From positions 558,001-622,000 of the forward strand of contig JAMYHL010000011.1 of NCBI GenBank assembly GCA_025531455.1: 64,000 nt of DNA. The letters run 5' to 3'. Each line of letters begins with the position of its first letter. Position 1 is the stretch's first letter. The stretch is from Apiotrichum sp. Y4204 (lineage: Eukaryota > Basidiomycota > Tremellomycetes > Trichosporonales > Trichosporonaceae). The notes beneath the pieces were generated by a model that had not been told where the DNA came from, ran no database searches, and saw only the letters and a program-made list of their open reading frames with translations. The position numbers and the translations under genes were made by a program. Below are positions 32,253 to 45,129 of this stretch, one piece after another.

Positions 32253-35200
32253 CTAGATGAACCCGGTGGGTGGTATGTTGTGGTTGTGGGTGCTCTGGGC
32301 GCTGGGGTCTGGGGATCCGGTGCCGCTCCGTGGCGGGCGGGGGTGGGCTGCCGGGGGGTGTTGGGGATGGGGATGGGGGGAGGGCGTGGGCTGGCCACCG
32401 CCATAGCTCGAGTACCCTTGTGGTGCGTGCTGCGCTTCGCCTCTGTGCGCCGCTGTCCCGAGACTCAAACTGCTCGGCGTGTGGTGGCCCGTGTTGACGC
32501 CGAACTGGGATCCTGGGGGGGAGCCAGTGTGTTGCGGCGACATTCCAGCAGGCGGCGAGCCGTGCTCGTCGACGGACCCGTGCGACACGTGCGAGTGGCG
32601 CGTGTTTGTCGTGCCCGACCGGTTGCGCGGCTTGAGTATGCTTCCTGCACGCGAGCGCAGCTTGCTGCCAAAGCCGGTCTGGTTCGGGCTCATTGGCTCG
32701 TTCGGGTTACGGTTCAAGTTGTTCGTCAGGCGACGCAGCGTGTAGCCCGGCTTGACCTGCCGCTTCTTCGCCGAGTGCTCGGAAAGGCGCGACTGCATGC
32801 GGGCGACCTGATTGTTAGCGGAGAATCTCGAGAAGCACAATGTCTACTCACAGCAACACCACCCTCCTCCATGGTAAAGCCAAAGCCACGCGACGGCTCA
32901 CGGTTGAGACCAGTAGACATGTCGACCTGGAAGCTTGGGCGGTGAAGAGAGTCGTACGACGGGCGGGCACGGTGTCCGCGGTCGATGCTCGAACGGCTGG
33001 GAGCGGCGAGGTCGCCGTTGAGGTGCTCCTGCTGGCCGTGGTCCAACTGCTTCATGGCAATGTGGTGGTTGTCGGCCGACTCGGCATCAATGTTGTAGTC
33101 GTCCAGCGGGACGGTGCCCGGCGGCGCCTCGTTGAGGTGCTTGAGCTTTCCACCAAGCATGGGGTGCGAGTTGATGTCAATGTCCGGGTGGTACTTGCGC
33201 ACGAGACGCATGACATCAATGTCGTTGGGGATGATGTTCTGGCGCGCGTACTTGATGAGGTAGCGGGGCAGCAGCGCAATGATAAGCGCAAACGGCCAGC
33301 CGAACCAGCATGCCGCCGAACGGAAGAGGAAGACGTCGTTGCCGTACACGCCGGTAAAGTACATCGAAGGCGGGATCACCGAGTAGATAGCGGTGAAGAC
33401 CCAGATGAGGAACGGACCGACCCACACCGCAAAGACGACCCACCACGACCAGGCATCAATGTTGAGACCCGAGAACAGGTTGGCCATCATGGTCGCGGCG
33501 ATCGCCATCGTGGTCGACATTTCGTCCTTGTACACGTCCCAGCCGTCGCCGCGGGTCGTGGTCGTGACGTAAGCGTAGCATATGAAGAAGTAGACGACCG
33601 CCGTCTGGAACACGCCCTCGAAGAGATAGTAGAGGAAACGCGGCCAGTTGTAGTAGCGTCCCTCACGGCCAAAGCGGTACAGCTCGGGTATCGCCATGAG
33701 AATGTCGTCGTCAATGTTCCGCTCGAAAAGACCGATAGCGATGACGGGACACAGAGTCCAGAAGACGTTCCAGAACAGCAGGTAGACGTAGGCGTACACG
33801 TAGGTGGTCGACCAACCACAGTAGATCATGTACCACCAGAGAACTCCGATACCGACCACGTTCTTGTAGAAAAAGTTGCAGATCATGGTCGAGTTGCGGA
33901 AGTAAGACCAGTGGCCGTGGACGAGCAGGAGTCGCTTGAGGAAGCGGAACTGGCCGATCGCATAGTCGGACGAGTTGACAGCCTGGAGACCCTCTTCACC
34001 GGAGATACCAACACCAACATCGGCGGCCTGGATCATCGACACGTCGTTGGCGCCGTCGCCAATAGCAAGACACATGACGCCGAGGTTGTCCTTGACGAGG
34101 CGGACGATCTGGGCCTTCTGGAGAGGCGATACACGGCAGCAGATGACAGTGTTGCACTTGGTCGCGAGGCCGAGAAGAAGTTCGCTCGTGTCGGGGTCCT
34201 CGAACGCCTCAGCCAGAGCGTGGCCGTCGATAACGAGCGAGAAACCGCCAGGGCGGGAGCCGTTGTCGTCACCGACAAGCGACTCGGCGCCAGTGTTGAC
34301 GCGGCGGAGCTGGACCGAGCGGCGGGTGTCCATATTGCGCAGCGAATTGGTGCGCGACTGCTCGCGAGTGAGGGTATCGTCACCGAAGAAGCCCTCGAGC
34401 GAGTCACGAAGTTGCTGGTTGATAGTGTGGTTGCCGTTGCGAATGATAATCAGATTGGTCTCGGGGGTAAGAAGGTTGGTTGTGTAGCCGATGGCGACGG
34501 CAGTCTCGAGCTTGTCACCAGTAGCGACCCAGACCTTGATGCCTGCACGCTTTAGGTCCGCAATGCACTCGGGCACACCGTCCTGAAGCTTGTCCTCAAT
34601 AGCGGTGGCACCCAGCAGCGAGAGGTTGCACTCAATCCTGGCAGCAACCTCGTCAATCTTCGCCTCACGGTCGTCGAGCGATACCTCGGCGTTGTGGTAC
34701 TCCTCCGCCCACTCCTCGTACTCTGCCTCGTCGAGGACGCGGTACGCGAGACACAGGGTACGGAGACCCTCGGACGCAAACACCTGGAGATCCTTGTCCG
34801 TCTGCTCCTGCATCTTGGCCTGCGCGGCGTCGGCCTTCTGGAGGCGCTCAAAGATGATGTTGTCGGCACCCTTGCAGAGGAGGAAGAGCTGGCCTTGCTC
34901 ATCACACTTGCGGACAATGACCGACATGCGCTTGCGCGAAGAGTTGAACTCGAGAACATTGAGAAGCTCGTACTCGTCGGGGACCTCGGAGAAGGGGGTC
35001 GAGAGCTTGAGGATGTTGCGGTCGCGGCCGCGGAACACAAAGCCAACGTCCGCAGCGGACTGCACAAGCGCAGCCTCATCAGGGGACTGCGCCTTGTACT
35101 CGATCACTCCGGGCTCCGGCTCGGCAACAACGGCGGTGTGGCAAAGACCAAGGACGGAGAAGAAGCCGTGCAGCATGCGCGACTGCTCGGTGTCGGCCGC

Positions 35201-37285
35201 CTCAAGATCCACATTGAGCTGTGCGTCGTGGAACGGCGGGATGGGGGCCTCCTTCTTCTCGCGCTCACGCTCGCGCGCCGTTTCGTCCCCCTCGGAGGAG
35301 TCAGAGTTGGATCCAGTGGGCTTGAGCGGCTCGGACAGGGTGGAGGTACCGTTCATATCCTTGCCGTTGAGCTCCTTGCCATCGTCGTCGCCATAGTAAA
35401 TCTTCCCACCGACCGAGCACTGGCGGAAGACCATGACGTTCTGGGTGAGAGTACCAGTCTTGTCCGAGAAGACATACTCGATCTGGCCGAGGTCGTCGGA
35501 AAGGTTCCACGAACGGGCGACGGTGCGGAACTTGACGCCATTTTTGAAGTACTGAATGTTGTGGTCCCAGTAGATGAACAGCGCCTGGACGGTGCGGACG
35601 AATTCGATCGAAATGTAGAGCGAGATGGGGATAATGTTCTGGAAGGTGATGAGCGCGTTGAGGAACGTGATGATCCCGTTCACATTGGGATTGTCGCCGG
35701 GCTGGTCGTTGTACAGGGTCCAGTATGCGTTGTCGGCATACCACTGCTTTTCTAGAACATGGTCGATGATCGCACACACTGCAGACATGACGCCGAGAAC
35801 CAGGAGGTTGAACAGCACCTGGGGGTTCATCTGGCGCTCCACCTTGGAGCGCTTGGACGGGGCACCACCCGAATTCTGGACAATCTTTGTGTCGTCGCCC
35901 GAGAAGACAACAATACCAATGACCCAGGCGGTGTTGCGAAGCACACAGCCACGAAGAAGGGTGGTCTCGAGCGTGATCGGGTGAATCTCGTTGTTGTCGT
36001 CGTTCATAATCACAGCAGCACCGTTGAGACGGTACATGTTGACCTCGGCGGCGTCAATGTCAAGACGGAGATGCGCCTGGGCACACGCAGTCGCGGAATC
36101 GAGGTATGAAAGGCCCTGCACGCCGCGGCGGGACTTGAGGTTCGTCTCGCCATCGAGGTTCTTGGTCTCAATGTACGCAACGTCCTCCTCCTCCGAAGTC
36201 GCGCAAATAACAACATCTGTAGTGTCAGCGTCTATGCCATGTGAGATAAAGCACAGGCCACCAGTGCCTGCTTGCCCCGCTGTGACCAGTCACTCGATCG
36301 AGGGCAGGCCCCGCCTCCACAAACAATGCCTCAGGGAGGCGCAACTGAAACGGGCAACTCTGGGGAGTCGGCCGCCGAGGGCTTTGGTTTATTTGGCCAG
36401 GAGTGGTGTGTGGGTGGCACAAGAGCAAGGGGCGGGGCCCATATGCCCTGCTTGGCAGTTCCTTTACTTACCGGCTGGGACCTGTTCGTGGTCATAAATC
36501 TTGACAAAGTCGCCAACCTTGACGTCCTCCCATGTGGTGCGCTGCCAGCCGAGCTCGTCTGGCGAGTCACCCGCCTCGGGGTCGTCCTCCCAGTTTGACA
36601 CCTGGGAGCGCACGCGCCGTATTCCGTGAGCGTCGGGGAACGAGTCGCGGCGCTTGGGAATGTTGGCCTCATCGGTCTGCTGATGCTTGTTCTTTTTCCT
36701 TTTGAAGCGCGGTAGCGGGATGCCTTTGATGAACGTTTTTGTCTTTGGCTCGATGGGGTTGTTGTTCTCGTATCCGGGGCCGCCGAGGACATGGACGACC
36801 GAGTAGTTGACCTTGTGGTCGGCCTGGTGGCGCTTGACGTCCTCGTATCCGTCTTTCAATGCGGTGATGGCGAGAACCACGATCAGCGGGAGAATGACGA
36901 GACCGGGGGAGATGGTGGAGAACTTTGGGAAGAACTGGAGGATGGCGATACCGAGGAAGAAGATGTTGGCTACTCGGCGGAACTGCTCGAGCAGGTTGCG
37001 GGGCAGGAAGGTGAGGATGGTGTACTTTGACGTGATGTTTTGGTTGCTGGCGAGCGTCTTCTCCTTGAGCGGTCGCCCCTTCTTGTCAAAGTACTCTACG
37101 GGGATGGGCTCGCCGATGAATATTGAGCGCGGTACTGCTGGCCGCTTCTTCTTGCCGATCCAGTTCCACGGGTTCAGCTTTGCCATCGGCCGTGCAAGGT
37201 TGCGTTGGTACCACGAGCCCTTCTTGCCTCGGCTCCGCCCACGAGCCCGGGGCACTAGCGGTGCCCCCGACGTCGAGGCGGGCAT
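32253..37285 (-). CDS. DNF1: P4-type ATPase, phospholipid flippase (Dnf1/Dnf2-like)
   Basis: Moves glycerophospholipids from the outer to the cytosolic leaflet of plasma membrane or trans-Golgi/endosome membranes, usually with a Cdc50-family partner. Three exons (36472-37285, 32852-36216, 32253-32807) join in phase to 1577 residues, almost the length of yeast Dnf1 (1571). N-terminal block PRSIFIGEPIPVEYFDKKG and FLPRNLLEQFRRVANIFFL are P4-specific. DGET of the actuator domain is at 293-296, the phosphorylated Asp about 523 lies in SDKTGTLTQN, the hinge GDGANDVSMIQAADVG(V)GI is present, and about ten membrane segments are seen. The C-terminal tail is long, Ser/Pro/His-rich and probably regulatory. 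Start 37285 is the first true ATG in frame; the open frame reaches further 5' only through TTG. Whether it is Dnf- or Drs2-class needs a tree; length and tail favour Dnf. Confidence 0.92.
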
Positions 37286-40200
37286 GGCGCGCGGTGTTTC
37301 CTGCTCTTGGGCGGTAATGTTGACGGCGCGCAATGGGGGTGCCGCCGCTCAGGAGGAGGGGTTGGGTTGGGTGGTGGAGAACCGTTGGGTGGGAAGGATG
37401 GTTGCCCAGAGAGAAAGAGAGGAAAGAAACTCTTTTGGTGGCGGATAATGAACGCGCAGAGGGTGTTGCCAGGCGACGAGGAGGCCGAAGGCGTTCGAGG
37501 GGAGGTTGGTCGTGCACTCGCGGATGACAGGGAGGGATCACGGAATGCCAAGGGAAGCCAGTAAGCAAGGGACGCCGGAAGCGGGCTGGGGTCGGGGTCG
37601 GGGATGAATGTCGCTGAGTGATCAGTGCACGGAAGGGCTGCGGTGCTCTGTGTCGCGAAGAGCTCGGGTGGTGTTGTCGGTGGCGGAAGTGATCGCGTTC
37701 GGATTCAGTGCGATGTCCGAGGCGAGGGACACTGGGTAGTTTGTTGCTGTGTGTTGTGTTACAGTGATTTACAGGACGGCCAGAGAGGCCTGTCGGGCCA
37801 TTTGGTGCGATGCGCGATACTCTGTCCAGTGAGTGACTACTGGGTGACGCGCGGGGCCGGGTGGGGGGGTGGTGTCGTAGGGGGGGATGTCGCAGTCGAA
37901 GGCGACGCCGACGATGGGGTGAGGTTGGAAAAGGGACGAGTGGAGGGATGTGGAGTAGTCGACAGATTAGAGATGGGTAGTAGTAGGCGGAGTAGATGGT
38001 GGAGACGACGAAGACAGACACGAGAGGATTGAGAGTCGGGGATCGGGGCAACACTGGCTATCTGTTGCTGCGCGCTGCGGCTACTGATACAACTACAGTA
38101 TTACACTGCAATACTACTGTGACTCCAACGGCGCCGGAGGGCAAAAGGGTGATCGCGCAGGGGCGGTGTGTGTCCGTGGCCGCCGGCGGGTCAAACTGCA
38201 TGCATGCAGGCACATGCAGGCATGCAGGCAGGCATTACCATACATTTTTCCAGCTTACTAGACTCTAGAGCCCGGCCGAGAACGGGGACAGCTGGGCAAA
38301 CACAAAGAGAGGGCGCAGCGCGCAGCAGCAGAGGATGGAGATTACAAGGAGAACGTCACTCTGCTCCCAAGACACCCTGAGCTCCTTGGCTCTGGTGCCC
38401 TTTCTCTCCGCCGCCCATTCGGCCGCCGTGCCGCAGCCATAAGATGTTTTTTGCCCATGCGTGCTAATAAAGCCGCCACCCAACAAGACAAAGGGAAAAA
38501 ATTCTACTGCTGATAAACTATTTCCGCGACTTTTTTCCTGCTGTTCTGCTCTGATTACCTGTTACTGTTTTCGCGTTCGGACGCCGAGGCCGCCGAAGCG
38601 AGAAGCGAGAGCGCGATGCCGCTTGCGGGCCATGCTGTAGTAATCGTAGTAATCGATACCCAGCAACATGGAGTTGGAATTCATGAGGAACGGAGATCGA
38701 TGCCACCGATGTGCTACAATGGCTGCATGGCTGCATGGCGCAGTACAAACGCCGCTCGCTGTCTCTGATCTATCGTGAATAATGCATACCGCTCGCCACG
38801 GTCACTGGATCCATGGGGCCCACAGGCGGGAATAGGGGGAACATTCAAAAGTGAACATTCTTTTGATCCTTTGGCGTCAGGCGGTACTCTCCACCGTCGG
38901 CCACTGCCCGACAGGCCGACAGCCCATACAGCCATACTGCGCATACCGTGTGGCCGCGTAATGTAATGTGCCGTGTACGATGGGATGTGGGATATGGGAT
39001 GTGAATGTGCGCCTCCAACTTCTGTGGCCATTGTGGGCTGTGGGCTGGGCCCAGACAACCATCACCAGGCAGGCCCCAGATCGGCGAGCGATCACACACC
39101 GAGGTCGCTCGCGGAGTGGTGGCCGACAATCACCGCGACTACACCGCGACTACACCGCCCCGATCGCCGAAAATTGTAGTCAAATGTGACAGCGGGCAGC
39201 GAGGTCCACCTCCATAACTCCATAGCCTCCATCCAGCACTAGCATCGCATCGCAGTCCGGCCCGGGTCGCCGCGCAGCAGCCGAATACGGTGGGCGACGT
39301 CACCGCCGATCACCGCAACCAATACGAGCCGCGAGTAGGAAGCCATAGGGGACCTCAATTTTTTGGCCTTGTGCATTCAATTGCGGAGCACCTAGAATAC
39401 AAGACGGTGCAAGGCTTTGCGTGCATCTTCAGCCCAGCAATCAAACTAGATTTCGTGTTTGCTGTGGTTGGATGCAAGTCGTTATCAACGTGCATCAAGA
39501 CACCAGTGGCCCGTGGCATACCCGGCGGCCACGAGCTTTGGAACTTGGAAGCTAACCACACCCGGGAACCCTGACCGACCGGCGGGCGCGCCGAGCCTCG
39601 GGCAACCTAACCACCAGCTCGTAAGCACGCCCACGCCGCAATTCATTCAGGCCGCAGCCGCCCGCCCTAGCCGCAACGTGACCACATTCATACAGTAAAC
39701 AGTAATGTAATCTCCCCCAGCTCCTCCGCCAGCTTTATAATGTAGCGAATTTTGCATAATAGCGCGCCGCGGCTGGGTTGCTGGCCTGCTGGGTATACGC
39801 CGCTGACCGCGTGTGAGACATGGCTGTCTAGTGAGTATTTGTCTGGATCCGGGCTTTGGAGCATGGACACTGGGCACTGGCTTCCCGGCTTCTGGGCTTC
39901 TGGTGGTGTTTTGGAGGGGCTTGGCCTCTTGGCGCGCAGCACCCGATGTACTGTAGTACAGTACCCGATGCATGCCCATGTTCGGGCCACTGGGTCATTG
40001 CCCGCTGCACTACTAACTACTGTGGATGCATGCGGGCGCCCCACGATGGCCCCGATCAGCTCCAATCGATGCAATGTGCGCAATGCACGCAATGTATACT
40101 ATTACGATTAGATTGCAGTGCTCCACGAGCGTGTGGCACCCTTTCGCAAGTTTCACTTCGGTGTCGGGGCAGTGCACGTCGGCTTCGACGTGGGCTGTGA

Positions 40201-40589
40201 TCGGCGTGGCGATGGCGCGATGCATGCGTCGGCTTCGACGTGCGCGGCGAAGATCTGACGCGCATGCTGCTGTACAGCCTGGCAGATCGTCCGCGGCTGT
40301 TTGCTCTTCCGACTCCGCACATGCACCTCATATCCTCAGCTCATATATCGAGTCCACACACATTCCGCACACCGCATTCCACGATCCACGGAACATGAGC
40401 CGCACATCACAGCCTCTGGCCTCTCAAGAGCACGCACGTTACATGTGGTATGATTCTGGCGCCGGCGCGCGTGCGCCGACACTACTAAACCCCGGCGGCG
40501 GGACGCGCCCTAGCGCGCGGGGCATCTATACTGCTTCTGCTACTGCTGACTTTACTCGTCTGACCCCCCTTTGACACGCTCTATGGCGA
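37286..40589. other. Gene-free intergenic stretch (3.3 kb)
   Basis: Holds the promoter of the P4-ATPase gene and the 3' flank of RPB7. No gene could be assembled. Seen: TGCATGCAGG-type repeats at 38198-38235, a near-palindrome bracketed by two ACCCGATG copies at 39941-39970, and two 16-bp copies of a hairpin-forming CGTCGGCTTCGACGTG (40177-40192, 40227-40242). Confidence 0.4.
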
Positions 40590-41541
40590 CTAGTCCTGGA
40601 TCTGGCCCAAGAAGTCCTTCTTGATCGTCCCAATGGCGAACTGGGTGTGAGCATAAAGGATTGCATACAGCTCGACAGGACCTGGCCAGCTGGGACAGCA
40701 CTCACAATGTCATTCGCCTCTATGCGGCAGCCGACAATCTCCATGCGCACGCGCGTGTCCTTCTGGATGACCTCCTCGTTGGAACGGTAGCACTGTGGGC
40801 TCGCATTCGGGTCAAACTTCATGTCCGCGTGGACGAGCTATCCGTTAGCAACCTTCTCCGAAGAAGTAAAAGGAGTGAGGATGGTGTGGTTTCAGAGATA
40901 AATGATCAATTACTACAAGATCTCCCAGCATATTCAACACTCTCGAAAGTATGTTGTCCCTATGCTAAAGGCTCATCATGAAAGGTGTGTGGAGGAGTAT
41001 TTAGGGAGAGACACTCACATGTGACGACACAAACACCTGGAGGGGACCAACCATGGCGAAGAAGCCCATCTGCTTGTCAGCCAAGTCCATTCACGCTAGC
41101 TCACCTTGTTGACGTTCACCACCTTGCCGTCGACGACCTCGCCCTTGAAGGGCTTCATTACAATGGCGGTGTAGGAACACTTGAAGCGCGCCTGGCCCGT
41201 GCCGGGCATAATCTTGCCCTCTCCAATATCATTGATCGTTACAACAGAGATAATATAGCTGGCGGTCAGCTCGAGTTCGCAATGACCAAGCTGTACTCAC
41301 CCATACTTTCCACTACACGTCCCCTCGACATCCTCGTACAGCTTTTGCCGGAGATATTCCTCGAGCTGAGCACCAAAGTAAGACGGGTGGAGGAGGATGG
41401 TGTGCGTGAGTTGGCGCTGTTTGAGCAAACGATAGGTTAGGACGTGAGATAATAGACAAGAACAGGAACGCAAAAGGGCAAATGTCAGCACAATGGACTC
41501 CCGCTCGCAAGTGATGGGGAGACACCAACAAGGAAAAACAT
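40590..41541 (-). CDS. RPB7: RNA polymerase II subunit Rpb7
   Basis: Forms the Rpb4-Rpb7 stalk of RNA polymerase II, needed for initiation and linked to mRNA export and decay. Six exons (41530-41541, 41301-41416, 41105-41258, 41019-41069, 40706-40837, 40590-40640) join in phase to 171 residues, exactly the yeast length. The assembled start [19 protein letters not shown] and the blocks [10 protein letters not shown] and [16 protein letters not shown] match Rpb7 closely, as does the OB-fold end [19 protein letters not shown]. Exon 1 is only 12 nt (MFFL) and its donor is GTTGGT, unlike the GTGAGT of its neighbours. The intron-dense structure is typical for small basidiomycete housekeeping genes. 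Confidence 0.93.
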
Positions 41542-43022
41542 GTCGGCAAGCGCGATCTCTACTCGCGCAAACCTCGACTAGCGCTGCGGTCGGCGTGGTG
41601 GTCGTCGCTGCGCTGCTAACCGCGACTGGCGGACTAGAGCTCGTTCACTGCGTCCCGACGCGGTGGGGCCGGGGAACAAAAGATATACACGGGGAATTTG
41701 AATCACCTCGCCTCGTCGCCGGCGCACTTTAGCCTGTTGGGTGCCAAAGCCGTCTTCCCGAGCCGTCCAGGGCGCACCACCAACAACAACAAGAACGACA
41801 CGCGCGCCGCCAGAGAAAGGATACTTCCCAAAAGGCGCGGTGCTTTTCCCCCCACAACACGGAATATCAACTGCTGCCACGAGAACCGAGGACGCAGTGA
41901 TACCGAGCCCTTGCTGGAGAGTAAGGGATGGGGCAAGTGTGTGCCGGTGGATGGGACGGGGGGGGATGGAGAGAAGAGAGAAAGAAAAGAGCGAGAAGAG
42001 TGAAGACAAGAGAGTATTTAAACCTTTTGCAACTGTTTGGCCGTTTGCCTGCCAGCGCCAGCCCAGCACCAGCCAGACACACGACAAAGGGAGGGTGAGG
42101 ATGGGTTGAAGCTGAATTGGGGTGCGAGAGGATGGAAACTGGTGCGAGGGGCCATTCAAGAAAACAGGACTTTATGTAATAAAGCATGGCTATTTTTTGT
42201 TGCTGTTTTGTTTTTATTAATCCCATCCACACATGGCTACCATACAGATTCCGCCTGGCGGATCCAAGTCGCGTCTTCTGAGTGCTTTGGGCTAGCCATC
42301 TGTGCCTGGCTACGGGTAGGAGAGGGACAAAGGAACGCGCAGGAGAGCAGAGGACACCCAGATGCCTGGAATGGATTGACCGGTTTCGACTTCCCGCCAC
42401 CCGCGCGACAGGAGGGGCCAGGGGGGTGGGACTGAAAGAGGAAGGCTGGGAAGACACCTGTGAGAGGGAAGACAACGCACCGTACTGGGCACCTGGGTGG
42501 TGGTGGACCGAGCTGGTAGCGGGTGGCTAGTGGGAAAAAGAAGCATGGCTGCACTGCGCGGTGTCTCGAGGGCAACAAAGTTGATACACACACTCACTGG
42601 CCGTTGTCCGCTGGCGCGCTGTGGCTGAGACACTGTGTGCACACTGTGACTCCGACTGGTCCGGAAATCACCACACTCTCATACCATTGTTGTCCATCAT
42701 CCTCATCCTTCTCCTCATCACCTCTATCCTCTTCCCCATCACCATCCTCTCCCCATCCCTCTTGCAGTCGCAGCGGTCAGCCACGGACATTACCTCACCC
42801 CGTCCTCAGCCCCTCACCCAACTTGAAGGGAATCCCGCCTGCACTGCCCAAACCTCTCTTCTCGGACTCTACCGCACACACAATCCGGCACACACAACCT
42901 TCCCTCGCCGCCACCGTTTGTTCTTCCTCTTCATAACAAATACACCGCCCCACCGCGTCTGAGCTTGCTTTCAGTCATCGCGTGCGACACGCTCCCTCAC
43001 CTCCCGACAGTCTCTCACCGTC
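41542..43022. promoter_or_regulatory. Divergent region between RPB7 and the RAX1-like gene
   Basis: 1.5 kb with no supported gene. The 300 bp before the plus-strand start is strongly pyrimidine-rich (42660-43000), as before several other starts here. An AATAAAG at 42178 and T-rich runs near 42193-42215 are present. Open frames here have no recognisable domains. Confidence 0.4.
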
Positions 43023-44473
43023 ATGGACTACAGCGAGAAGCCCGTCGCGGGGCCGTCCCACGGTGCCGGCACCGCCGAGGTGCCATACACTCCGACAGAC
43101 AATTACACGCCTGCCTTTACTACCTCGTCAGCCAAGAAGCGCATGTCTGCCTCTCGCTATCTCAACCTCCGCCGCCTTCCTACTCTCCAGGAAGTGCTCG
43201 ACAGGCGTACACGTCCCCCGCTGGATCTCTTCTGCTTCTATGTGCGTGACCATTGCGGCACGCGGGACGGTCCAATCCAGCCGCTCCCGCAGCACCAAAT
43301 TCCAGCACATTGTTGCTAACCTGCTCGCAGATCTTCCTCCAACGGGAGAGCTCGGAAGACGCTCTCGATTTCTGGCTCGACGTCCAGCAGCATGAGAATC
43401 TTTGCAAGGCGTACTTCAAGGTAAGTAACGGCTCCTCCCACCCTCATTCTGCCCCTTGCCCTGAGCAATCACTCACGCAGCAGGACTTGAAGCGCTCTGG
43501 CCGCTCGGTCGACGAGGACTGGCCGGACTTTGCCGCGTACGCCCGCCGGAACGGATCGTACATGACTCCCCTGCTCAACCTTTCCCCGGATACTTCGGCG
43601 GAGGCGATGGAGAGGCAGAGGGAGGCCGCACGGCGGTCGTCAGAGTTGACTCCTGGCATGCGGCCCAGCCTGCATGATCCCGAAGGGGGCCGTCCTTTGT
43701 CCCCGAGGTACGCGCACGGATCTCTCACCAACCTCTCGCACGCCTCCCAGTCCGAGCAGCACCTTGTCGCAGGACGGCAATCCCAGTCCGACCACCGGAG
43801 TTCAGGCGCCAGCTTGCGCAACTGGTCAAGGAAAAGCACACAGCGCGCCCCGACAGTGATTGCCCGTGACCGTGCGATTGAAAAGAATGCCCTCGTGGAG
43901 AGCGCAGAGCGCATCTACCTGCGTTACCTGTTACCAGGAGCTGAAAGGGAGATTTACCTGCCGCCTGCGCTTCGCCTGACCAACTTTCCTGTCTCGACAG
44001 AGCAGAAGACGTCACCCTTGATCCCCGACCTGTTCCACGCACAAAAGCTGTACATTTTCCGCGCGCTTGAGCAGGACGCGTTCCCTCGGTTCCTGCGGGC
44101 CAAGGCGTTTGGCAACCTAACCCCGACCTCGGCGCTGGTGCACCTCATCGTCGGCCTCGTCGTCCTGTGGGGCGGATTCGTCCTTGCGTTCTCGTTCATC
44201 TTCCTCGACTGGAAGCCGCGCCTCACCCGTCTGTGGATCATCCTCCCCTTCTTCTTCGCCTTCAACTTTTTGCTCGCCGCCTACTACTCCATCTCGCCGT
44301 TGCTTGCGGCCTTCTTCCAGTCGGAGACGACCCCTTTCCGCCTCATCACCGTCCGCGAGACATATGTCCGCAAACTGCTTCTCCTCCGTGCCCTGTGGAT
44401 CGAGGCGCTCGTCATCTTCGTCACCGCAGTCTTTACCGTCATCTTCACCGTCGTCCCCGGCCACCGCCTATAA
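43023..44473 (+). CDS. RAX1: RAX1-like protein: RGS domain plus three membrane segments
   Basis: Three exons (43023-43241, 43331-43420, 43481-44473) join in phase to 433 residues. RGS-type helices begin at LPTLQEVLDRRTRPPLDLFCFY and continue IFLQRESSEDALDFWLDVQQHENLCKAYFK in pieces across exons 1-2. A 110-residue Ser/His-rich insert follows (exon 3), and the domain closes with AERIYLRYLLPGAEREIYLP and LFHAQKLYIFRALEQDAFPRFL. Three hydrophobic segments (about 321-345, 354-382, 400-425) end the protein. This RGS-plus-3TM layout is that of yeast Rax1 (bipolar bud-site marker) and Aspergillus RaxA. The exon 3 acceptor is ambiguous: CAGCAG allows 43481 or 43484, differing by one Gln. GAP activity cannot be judged. 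Confidence 0.82.
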
Positions 44474-45129
44474 TAAGGAGACGCAGGAGGATCCGAGCTT
44501 TTCTCCCTGCCGCGACGACGTGCGATCCACGACGCGACACGCGCCTCGCACCGCTTTGTACCTGTCCTAGAGAACATTGATTATTGACCGCCAGCCAACC
44601 CATTGTAGTACTGTACCCGCCTCCCTCCTTAATCTGGCCTTTTAGTACCTTTACCCCCTACCTCGCCTTTATCGTTTTTTAGTAGTGGCTGCTGGATGTC
44701 CAGCGATTTATGCATGCCTTCCTCCTGTCCGAGATGTGTCTGTGGGAGCTTGGCGGTCGGGGACGTGGAACATGATGATGGGTGACGAAGTGGTAGCGAC
44801 GATCCGCCTCTGTCAGTCGCGATGTGGCGTTTCGCCCTTGTTACGCGTCTGCACAGGACATGTCGGACTTGGACGGAGATCCCAAGATTATAAGATATAA
44901 GATCCAGATGAAAACGCAAATGCGAGGAAATGCGACCTACTAAAACATGATCTACACGCACACATGCCGCTCGGAAACGACTGCTGACCGCCAGTTGGCC
45001 ACCACTAGACATGTTGATATCGCTGCACTCCATGGACCCCGCTTCGGATCATCGGTGCATACACAACGCCAACGCTCTCGAGATGTATAGCGGGCGGAAA
45101 ACTAACAAGAACAGAGAAACACAACTCGC
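44474..45129. other. Convergent intergenic region
   Basis: 656 bp carrying the 3' untranslated regions of RAX1-like and HRP1. T-rich run at 44671-44683; nothing else seen. Confidence 0.4.

Noticed and set aside
32840..34555. 571-codon plus-strand frame antisense to the P4-ATPase
   Set aside because: Complement of the flippase coding exon; Val/Asp/Glu-rich shadow composition, no domain.
37086..38054. 322-codon minus-strand frame overlapping the 5' end of the P4-ATPase gene
   Set aside because: Shadow frame: the P4-ATPase N-terminus lies in another frame here with clear family similarity. The upstream part is Pro/His/Ser-rich noise.
41578..42159. 193-codon minus-strand frame upstream of RPB7
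   Set aside because: No domain, no ATG context or splice partner, Ser/Leu/Pro-rich from a pyrimidine-rich promoter.
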